Assembly (NCBI GenBank): GCA_017415945.1
Contig: JAFQDR010000266.1
Coordinates: 1-23,312 of the forward strand
DNA from: Oscillospiraceae bacterium
GTDB lineage: Bacteria > Bacillota_A > Clostridia > Oscillospirales > Oscillospiraceae
Direction of reading: 5' to 3'
Length of the DNA: 23,312 nt
Both the position numbers and the translations under genes were made by a program. The notes under the pieces were generated by a model. The model was not told the DNA's origin, searched no databases, and saw only the letters and a list, made by a program, of their open reading frames with translations. Numbering within the stretch: position 1 is the stretch's first letter; each line of letters begins with the position of its first letter. Below, one piece after another: positions 6,861-11,772 of the stretch.

Positions 6861-6893
6861 AGCGGCATAAGGTGGTGCCCCCAATATGCCGCT
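6861..6893 (-). other. Strong hairpin between the thiamine-binding gene and thiD
   Basis: AGCGGCATA at 6861-6869 pairs with TATGCCGCT at 6885-6893 (nine bp, 15-base loop). On the minus strand no T-run follows, so it is not a standard terminator. It may stabilise or process the operon mRNA. Confidence 0.5.
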
Positions 6894-6899
6894 TACATT

Positions 6900-7196
6900 T
6901 TATTGATACTTTCCCGTTTTCTGTTCGATGGTCAAAATATCCCCTTCGGGGCGGTAAACCACCTTGATGTAGGCAGAAACCTTGGGTGCTCCCGCACGAA
7001 CAGCCACCTTCAGACATTCCTTGGCAATATCCATCAGCTCATCATAGCTTTCGCCTTCAATCGTCGTTTCAAAAGCCCCCACTTGATAGTGCAGCCCCGT
7101 ACCTTGAATAAACGCGATCACTTCATCCACAACACGACAGATTTCTTCGTCGGTTTCAACCTTCGGTAATACTTGAATTGCAATACTTGCGCTCAT
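6900..7196 (-). CDS. MTH1187/YkoF-like thiamine-binding protein (DUF77 family)
   Basis: 98 residues starting MSASIAIQVLPKV. The ATG overlaps the upstream stop as ATGA and has GGAGG seven bases before it. The family (Pfam Thiamine_BP) consists of small cytoplasmic ferredoxin-like proteins that bind thiamine or related ligands; this copy has the usual length and landmarks (LPKVE near the N-terminus, GLHYQVGAFETTIEGE in the middle, VRAGAPKVSAYIKVVYR near the end). The exact role is unsettled; in a thiamine operon it could buffer or sense thiamine or its precursors. It sits between the HAD phosphatase and thiD. Confidence 0.85.
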   Translation of the reverse strand: MSASIAIQVLPKVETDEEICRVVDEVIAFIQGTGLHYQVGAFETTIEGESYDELMDIAKECLKVAVRAGAPKVSAYIKVVYRPEGDILTIEQKTGKYQ

Positions 7197-7825
7197 AACT
7201 GTTCCTCCCAATTTTTTATCACTTCATCTGCAATTTTCGTAACTGCCTCCCAGTTTTTGGCAGCGCCTTCATCATACACACCAATCACATAGTACCCTGC
7301 GTTTTTTGCAGTCTGCACCGCATACAGCGCATCCTCATAAACGGCAATTTCAGCGGGCTTTGCCTGCAGCCGTTTTGCTGCTTCATGGTAAACCAAGGGA
7401 CTGTTTTTCCCCGCTCCCACCGTTTCACAGGAAAGCAGAAACGAAAAATAGTCTCGCATACCCAACCGCGACAGACAGGATTCCATCAGCTGCTCAGCCG
7501 TCGCCGACGCAACACACATCCGCACAGCTTTCCCGCGGAGCATCTCAAGATATTGCCGTACGCCTTTCTTGAGCGGAATATCATTTCTGTAATGCGCATC
7601 CATCATTGCGTTCATTTCCGCTTCCACATCACCCGTCAGTCCAAATTCATCCCGAAACAAAGCGGCTGATTCGGACATGGTCATAGGCTTGATCTTTCGC
7701 AATATTTCATCCGGAACCTGTGCGACTCCCTTGCTGCTTAAATAATCCACAGCAAGATTCCTCCAGAAACCCATGGAATCGATCAGTGTCCCATCCATAT
7801 CAAAAATCGCAAACTGTTTATCCAT
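7193..7825 (-). CDS. HAD-superfamily phosphatase of the thiamine operon, probable thiamine-phosphate or precursor phosphatase
   Basis: 210 residues. HAD motif I is FDMDGTLID (residues 8-16, nucleophile Asp9 and Asp11), motif II is the Ser/Thr of CVASATAEQ, motif III is Lys in AGKNSPLVY, and motif IV is YEDALYAV. The helical cap between residues ~16 and 80 is of the PGMB-like small-cap type. The start overlaps the thiE stop by eight bases and its stop overlaps the next gene as ATGA, so it belongs to the operon. The family is promiscuous, but the position between thiE and the thiamine-binding gene suggests removal of phosphate from thiamine monophosphate, giving thiamine for a thiamine pyrophosphokinase encoded elsewhere. 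No thiL is in this operon. The family call is firm, the substrate is inferred. Confidence 0.85.
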   Translation of the reverse strand: MDKQFAIFDMDGTLIDSMGFWRNLAVDYLSSKGVAQVPDEILRKIKPMTMSESAALFRDEFGLTGDVEAEMNAMMDAHYRNDIPLKKGVRQYLEMLRGKAVRMCVASATAEQLMESCLSRLGMRDYFSFLLSCETVGAGKNSPLVYHEAAKRLQAKPAEIAVYEDALYAVQTAKNAGYYVIGVYDEGAAKNWEAVTKIADEVIKNWEEQL

Positions 7826-8477
7826 GGCTTACCATCTCTCTTGCCAATTCCAATAGCCGTGCTGTGGCTTTACCCGGATCATCCGCTGCAAAAATCGCCG
7901 AGACCACCGCAACACCATCTACACCGCTGCCCCGCAGCTCCATCAGATTCTTCTCATTGATGCCCCCGATGGCCACTACCGGAATGGATACCGCGCCGCT
8001 GATTTCCTTTAATGCCTCAATGGACAGATTGCGGGCATTTTTCTTGGTTCCCGTTGCAAACACCGCGCCGACACCAATATAGTCCGCGCCTGCCTGTTCC
8101 GCCGCAACCGCTTCCTCGATTGTTCCTGCGGAAATGCCCAGAATTTTATCGGGCCCGATCATGCCGCGAATATCCCGCCCCTTGATATCGGATTGCCCGA
8201 CATGGACACCGTCCGCGTCGATTGCCATAGCAATTTCCACACTGTCATTGACAACATAGGGAACCTTGTATCGTGCGCAAAGTGACTTGAGCCTCGAAGC
8301 TTCCATTTCAAAGGAATTGGCGTCCAAATCCTTTTCCCGAATCTGCAGAAAGGTTGCACCGTTAGACAGCACATCCTCACAGACAGACAGCAGTGTCTGC
8401 CCTTCCTTCAGCCAGCTTTGATCGGTTACTGCATAAAGCAGCATTCCCTTGCGGATTTCATCTTTTGTAAATTTCAT
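7818..8477 (-). CDS. thiE: Thiamine-phosphate synthase ThiE
   Basis: 219 residues, the usual size. ThiE joins HMP-PP to hydroxyethylthiazole phosphate to make thiamine phosphate and pyrophosphate. The TIM-barrel landmarks are in order: YAVTDQSW, FLQIREKD (pyrimidine diphosphate site), VPYVVNDSVEIA, DADGVHVGQSD, YIGVGAVFATGTKKNA (phosphate loop) and VVAIGGI. AAAGGAG lies six bases before the ATG, which is 20 bases inside the end of thiM, so the pair is translationally coupled. Confidence 0.95.
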   Translation of the reverse strand: MKFTKDEIRKGMLLYAVTDQSWLKEGQTLLSVCEDVLSNGATFLQIREKDLDANSFEMEASRLKSLCARYKVPYVVNDSVEIAMAIDADGVHVGQSDIKGRDIRGMIGPDKILGISAGTIEEAVAAEQAGADYIGVGAVFATGTKKNARNLSIEALKEISGAVSIPVVAIGGINEKNLMELRGSGVDGVAVVSAIFAADDPGKATARLLELAREMVSHG

Positions 8478-9282
8478 AGCGCACTCCTTTTTCCAATTGT
8501 TCTTCGGTCAAATTAAATACTGCATCAATCAAATCCGTTCTGAATGTTGCATTGCCCGTTCCATTACGAATTCGTTTCTCCTCGGCGATTTCACCGCATA
8601 TCCCCATAGCCGTCACAGCAGAGCAGACTGCCGAAAAGTAATTTCTATTAGCTCCGCAAAATGCACCAATCAAGGCAGTGAGCATACATCCACTACCTGT
8701 TATTCGCGCCATGGTAGCGCAGCCATTGTATAAAACGCAGCTTTCTCTGCCATCGGTAATCACATCGATTTTCCCCGAGATCGCAATGACCGTGCCTAAC
8801 CGTTCTGCCAAATCCGCTGCCATAGAAACCGCAGGATCTAAATTATCCTCTGTGATTTCGTCCAAGTCACTGACATCCACACCGCTGCCCGTGCTTTGCT
8901 GTCCTGCCAGATAACGGATCTCGGAGGCATTCCCTCGAATCACCGTAAAGTGAACCTCGTCCAGCAATCGCTTGACAGCATCTCTCCGAAGCTGTGTTCC
9001 CCCTGCTCCAACGGGATCAAGGACAACAGGAATCCCCAAACGATTTGCAGCCTTCCCTGCCAAAATCATGGAATCTACCTTGTCAATTGCCCCCATATTG
9101 CACACCAATGCCTGCACGCTGCAGACCGCATCTTCCACTTCCAGAGGGTGACTTGCCATTGTGGGGCTCCCTCCTGCAGCCAGAATGATATTGGCGCAGT
9201 CATTGACAGTAACAAAATTGGTGATGCACTGCACCAAGGGCTTTCTCTGCCGCACCGCAGTCAAGCTATGATTGAAAGTCAT
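8458..9282 (-). CDS. thiM: Hydroxyethylthiazole kinase ThiM
   Basis: 274 residues from MTFNHSLTAVRQ. The ATG at 9282 is eight bases from GGAG, whereas the ATG at 9288, overlapping the thiW stop, is too close. ThiM phosphorylates salvaged 4-methyl-5-hydroxyethylthiazole with ATP. Motifs: PLVQCITNFVTVNDCANI near the N-terminus (substrate site), VVLDPVGAGG, VIRGNASEI and ARITGSGCMLTALIGAF (anion hole with the active-site Cys). It follows thiW, the predicted thiazole importer, so transport and phosphorylation of the thiazole are encoded side by side. Confidence 0.95.
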   Translation of the reverse strand: MTFNHSLTAVRQRKPLVQCITNFVTVNDCANIILAAGGSPTMASHPLEVEDAVCSVQALVCNMGAIDKVDSMILAGKAANRLGIPVVLDPVGAGGTQLRRDAVKRLLDEVHFTVIRGNASEIRYLAGQQSTGSGVDVSDLDEITEDNLDPAVSMAADLAERLGTVIAISGKIDVITDGRESCVLYNGCATMARITGSGCMLTALIGAFCGANRNYFSAVCSAVTAMGICGEIAEEKRIRNGTGNATFRTDLIDAVFNLTEEQLEKGVRYEIYKR

Positions 9283-9284
9283 TC

Positions 9285-9788
9285 TCATCGCTCCATTTCC
9301 GCTAAAAATCGTTCCAGTACCTTAGCGCGTTGCAAAACCAGCAAAACCATAACGCCCATGACCCCCCCGACAACCGCCGAAGGTGTGTAGAACGGAATAT
9401 AGTACAGAGGATTTTGCACATCCAGACCGTAAAACATTTTCATCAGAGGATAAGAGGCCAATGCGCCCAAAACGCCGGTACCGATGACCTCACCCACACA
9501 AACCAGATAAACATTTTTGGTTTTCTGCCATAGCAGCCCACCCAAGATGGGTCCAAAAATCGCACCTGTGACCGCCTGAATGGTTCTGCCTGTCATCATG
9601 CGCATCACACCGCATAAAAACGCACTGAGGCAAGCCCACCATGGCCCCAAAAACACAGCGGCGATCACATCCACAAAATGCTGAAACGGTGCCATCGCAG
9701 GAAAATACACAAAGGTGTTTAACACAAGGGCCATGCTTGCGAAGATGGAACACAAAATCATCTTCTTGATATTCAATTTCTTATTCAT
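9285..9788 (-). CDS. thiW: ThiW, thiazole-specific ECF transporter S component
   Basis: 167 residues with AAAGGAGAG eight bases before the ATG. About five to six hydrophobic helices, with conserved-looking stretches NTFVYFPAMAPFQHFVDVI, GPWWACLSAF and MRMMTGRTIQAVTGAIFG, fit ThiW, the membrane substrate-binding (S) component predicted to bring in the thiazole precursor. It would need the shared energising module (EcfA1/A2/T), which is not in this window. It is the first gene after the tandem TPP riboswitches and runs into thiM with overlap. Confidence 0.9.
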   Translation of the reverse strand: MNKKLNIKKMILCSIFASMALVLNTFVYFPAMAPFQHFVDVIAAVFLGPWWACLSAFLCGVMRMMTGRTIQAVTGAIFGPILGGLLWQKTKNVYLVCVGEVIGTGVLGALASYPLMKMFYGLDVQNPLYYIPFYTPSAVVGGVMGVMVLLVLQRAKVLERFLAEMER

Positions 9789-10010
9789 TGTAAATTCTCT
9801 CCTTTGAGTGGTTCAGGAAACGGCTGTCATCAGCGACGCTTCCAAAAATAGACGCAGTGATTCCATAAAGCACTGCATGGAAGTTCGGTCGATGCTTATT
9901 GGCATCCTCTCACGCCGGAACACGGCTTCCCATCGCTGAATTACAAGACTCAGGGCGCTCCCCCTCAGTCCGCCACATCTGTGGATCTCGTTTCCTCCTT
10001 TCTCAAAGAA
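9789..10010 (-). other. 222-nt untranslated leader segment between the second TPP terminator and thiW
   Basis: No convincing gene. On the minus strand the only frame of note (ending at 9813) overlaps the riboswitch and has no usable ribosome binding site. Two small hairpins are visible: GCAGTG/CACTGC (9854-9876), and GACTCAGGG with CCCTCAGTC (9947-9970, one mismatch). Neither is followed by a T-run. Confidence 0.5.
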
Positions 10011-10047
10011 CAAAAACAGGAGAATACCTTTTGTGGTATCCTCCTGT
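10011..10047 (-). terminator. Terminator of TPP riboswitch 2 (proximal)
   Basis: On the minus strand ACAGGAGGATACC pairs with GGTATTCTCCTGT around a six-base loop, followed by TTTTTG. It lies ten bases past the aptamer, the normal layout for transcription-attenuating TPP riboswitches. Confidence 0.9.
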
Positions 10048-10055
10048 ATCAGAGC

Positions 10056-10147
10056 AAGCATGTTTCCTACGGCGGCATTATCCACATCAGGTATAAGGGT
10101 CGAAGGTTTCTCCTTCCTCTCAGCCTGTTGTAACAAGCTCCCCTGCA
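10056..10147 (-). ncRNA. TPP riboswitch 2 (proximal, THI element)
   Basis: Minus-strand landmarks of the THI box in order: GGGGAG, GGCTGAGAGG, GACCCTTATACCTGAT, GGATAATGCCGCCGTAGGAA. The aptamer senses thiamine pyrophosphate; bound ligand should favour the adjacent terminator and shut off thiW and the downstream genes. Confidence 0.95.
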
Positions 10148-10160
10148 TTTTCAGTTGTAA

Positions 10161-10197
10161 AACAAAAACAGAAGACAACCTGTTCGGTGCCTCCTGT
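10161..10197 (-). terminator. Terminator of TPP riboswitch 1 (distal)
   Basis: On the minus strand ACAGGAGGCA pairs with TGTCTTCTGT (two G-U pairs) around a ten-base loop and is followed by TTTTTGTTTT. The first arm resembles that of the proximal terminator. Confidence 0.85.
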
Positions 10198-10211
10198 AAA
10201 AAGCTCTGCTT

Positions 10212-10303
10212 ATCACTTCCTACGGCGGCATTATCCGCATCAGGTTTAAAGGGTCGAAGTTTGCTTACTTCCTCTCAGCCCGCCTCACGAGCTCCCCTGT
10301 ATT
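10212..10303 (-). ncRNA. TPP riboswitch 1 (distal, THI element)
   Basis: Minus-strand landmarks in order: GGGGAGCTC, GGGCTGAGAGG, GACCCTTTAAACCTGATG, GGATAATGCCGCCGTAGGAA. A complete aptamer with its own terminator, about 155 bases upstream of a second complete unit. RNA should start shortly before it, at the promoter 10317-10345. Confidence 0.95.
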
Positions 10304-10316
10304 TGTTTGTGTGTCT

Positions 10317-10345
10317 ATTTTACTCCTGTTCTCCGCAAAACGCAA
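10317..10345 (-). promoter_or_regulatory. Promoter of the thiamine operon
   Basis: On the minus strand TTGCGT (10340-10345), a 17-base spacer and TAAAAT (10317-10322) place the RNA start about ten bases before the first riboswitch. A second TATAAT lies further upstream without a well-spaced -35. Confidence 0.6.
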
Positions 10346-10390
10346 GAGTGTAATTATAATTCTCAAAACCGATCGCAAGTATTTTTGCAC

Positions 10391-10427
10391 CAAAAGTCCT
10401 CAACTCAGATTGCTCTAAGTTGAGGAC
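10391..10427 (-). terminator. Terminator after the unknown gene at 10433
   Basis: GTCCTCAACT (10396-10405) pairs perfectly with AGTTGAGGAC (10418-10427). On the minus strand a short TTTT follows, so it may be a moderate terminator. Confidence 0.7.
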
Positions 10428-10432
10428 GATTT

Positions 10433-10972
10433 CTATTGCTTGTGTTGTGCACTACACAGCTCATTTCCTTTTGGAAGCAGCATCAGATACCGTGTTCCAA
10501 CAATGCGATAGGCGGGCCGTTCCGCTTCGCGATACTGCTCCGTATGCCGCACCGCAGGCATTCCCTGTTCCTTGTAGTCGGTTAGATAGGTTCGCCACGC
10601 GTCCATATCAAAGTTAGCCTCCTGCAGAACCTTCTCCGCTACATCCAAATATGCAGACAACTTCCGCTTTCCGTCTGTTTGAAATACAGTGGCCGTAAAC
10701 ATTCGAAACAGCCACCGGGAGGGCATTCCCGTTCGTTTCCACGCACCCAGATTCACGCGGCAAACTTCTGCGGAGATCTGCTCAAACAAAGGCTCCTCCC
10801 GTTCGGGAACCGAAGCAAGCTCTTCCTCCAAGTATGCCTTTGCACCGCCGAGATCTCCCAGCAAATGCTCCGCACCACAGGCAGCTTGATAACACAGCTT
10901 CACCACATCTTGCGGCAGCATACTTGGATGGTCAATCAACTGCTGACGCAAACAATCTTGAAATACTGTCAT
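10433..10972 (-). CDS. Conserved-looking cytosolic protein of unknown function, cotranscribed with an ECF transporter
   Basis: 179 residues from ATG at 10972, three bases after the stop of the ECF gene, with GGAGG eleven bases upstream inside that gene. It has no signal peptide or membrane helix. It is rich in conserved-type positions (VVKLCYQAACGAEHLLGD, then EEPLFEQISAEVCRVNLGAW, GMPSRWLFRMF, RPAYRIVGTRYLMLL), suggesting a real enzyme or binding protein rather than a decayed frame. I have the impression of a widespread clostridial family, but cannot name it and see no known catalytic motif. Its only partner is the transporter upstream, so it may act on whatever that transporter imports. That is inference. 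Confidence 0.7.
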   Translation of the reverse strand: MTVFQDCLRQQLIDHPSMLPQDVVKLCYQAACGAEHLLGDLGGAKAYLEEELASVPEREEPLFEQISAEVCRVNLGAWKRTGMPSRWLFRMFTATVFQTDGKRKLSAYLDVAEKVLQEANFDMDAWRTYLTDYKEQGMPAVRHTEQYREAERPAYRIVGTRYLMLLPKGNELCSAQHKQ

Positions 10973-10975
10973 AGC

Positions 10976-11527
10976 TCACGCAGCCTCCACCATGCCAAAT
11001 GCAATCAGCTTTGTTTTTCCAAGCGCTGCCATAATTGCGGGAATCAGCACCAGCTGTGCCGCAATCCCCGGAATCGCGTTCAGGAACGCACCTGTCATGA
11101 ACATTTCAAAGGTAAACGCACCGCCGCTGACGCCCATGAGCACCATCATCACAGCTGCCCATACCGCACGGCCTGCAATCATGGCAGTCAGCATAGATTT
11201 ATATAAGGACTTCATGCAGAAATAACCTGCGCGGAAGTACACAAAGCCCGCAACCGCACCGTATGTGGCCAGTTCAAATGCCATGGCTGCAGCTGTGGGA
11301 AACATAGGCGGCATCCCGAACAGGAAGGATCGAACCACGGGCACCAACAACCCCACCATAGCTCCGTACTTCCGGCCGCAGAGCAAGCCACACAGAAATA
11401 CGGGGATGTGCATAGGCAGCAGCATACTTCCGATTTGCGGAATCTGCCCCGTAAAGAACGGAAGCACCAGTGCCATTGCAAACAACATAGCAGAGATCGT
11501 CAGGTTTTGAATTGCTTTTCTGTACAT
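10976..11527 (-). CDS. ECF transporter S component, substrate unknown (vitamin or vitamin precursor)
   Basis: 183 residues, with AAGGAATAAATCT before the ATG. About six hydrophobic helices. The N-terminal pattern (ISAMLFAMALVLPFFTGQIP, then LLPMHIPVFLCGLLCG, YGAMVGLLVPVVRSFLFGMPP, AMAFELATYG) is that of Pfam ECF_trnsprt S components, small membrane proteins that bind a vitamin-type solute and pair with the EcfA1/A2/T energising unit. Pantothenate, folate and pyrimidine-precursor carriers are relatives; the sequence alone does not settle the substrate. The leader upstream (promoter, structured RNA, terminator) implies control by a metabolite, perhaps the transported one. Confidence 0.85.
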   Translation of the reverse strand: MYRKAIQNLTISAMLFAMALVLPFFTGQIPQIGSMLLPMHIPVFLCGLLCGRKYGAMVGLLVPVVRSFLFGMPPMFPTAAAMAFELATYGAVAGFVYFRAGYFCMKSLYKSMLTAMIAGRAVWAAVMMVLMGVSGGAFTFEMFMTGAFLNAIPGIAAQLVLIPAIMAALGKTKLIAFGMVEAA

Positions 11528-11544
11528 AGATTTATTCCTTCCGT

Positions 11545-11591
11545 AAAAAACAAAAAGCCACCATTTCTGCCTTCGGGCAAAAACAGCGACC
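11545..11591 (-). terminator. Intrinsic terminator inside the leader of the ECF gene
   Basis: On the minus strand GGTCGCTGTTTTTGCC (11576-11591) pairs along all 16 positions, with several G-U pairs, with GGCAGAAATGGTGGCT (11556-11571) around a CGAA tetraloop. It is followed by TTTTTGTTTTTT. It ends only 17 bases before the ECF start codon, so it is an attenuator rather than the end of another gene. Confidence 0.9.
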
Positions 11592-11672
11592 TACATGGTA
11601 TCATTCAGCAATATGGATAAGGACTGCCGTTCCACACTTCGGCATGGAGATATACTTTGATGTCAGCCCTAT
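11592..11672 (-). ncRNA. Structured 5' leader, candidate riboswitch aptamer of unidentified class
   Basis: About 80 bases between the expected RNA start and the attenuator. A long-range stem joins ATAGGGCTG (11664-11672) to CAGTCCTTAT (11617-11626, one bulge). Inside it is a hairpin TGCCG/CGGCA (11640-11644 with 11625-11629) with loop AAGTGTGGAA; the last two bases of this hairpin also belong to the outer stem, so two folds compete. It does not match the TPP, FMN, cobalamin, THF, SAM, lysine or glycine consensus as I know them. Confidence 0.6.
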
Positions 11673-11678
11673 GCAGTT

Positions 11679-11707
11679 ATTATAAGCAGCAACCCTTCTG
11701 CTGTCAA
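11679..11707 (-). promoter_or_regulatory. Consensus sigma-A promoter of the ECF leader
   Basis: On the minus strand a perfect TTGACA (11702-11707), exactly 17 bases, then a perfect TATAAT (11679-11684). The RNA start should fall at about 11672, the first base of the leader's outer stem. Confidence 0.9.
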
Positions 11708-11727
11708 GCTCCTATAGCTTTCATAGC

Positions 11728-11764
11728 AAAATAACCGACAGTGCAAATGCACCATCGGTTATTT
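11728..11764 (-). terminator. Terminator after the GLUG-repeat gene
   Basis: AAATAACCGA (11728-11737) pairs with TCGGTTATTT (11755-11764), with an inner GTGC/GCAC stem. On the minus strand the arm itself ends in ATTTTGC. It lies just past the stop at 11773. Confidence 0.85.
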
Positions 11765-11772
11765 CTTACGGT

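Noticed and set aside
9813..10178. A 121-codon minus-strand frame before thiW
   Set aside because: It overlaps the proximal TPP aptamer and both terminator regions, and has no ribosome binding site or recognisable protein pattern.
10011..10197. Repeated ACAGGAGG arms considered as a CRISPR-like or mobile repeat
   Set aside because: There are only two copies, each sitting as the first arm of a riboswitch terminator, so they are explained by duplication of the riboswitch unit.
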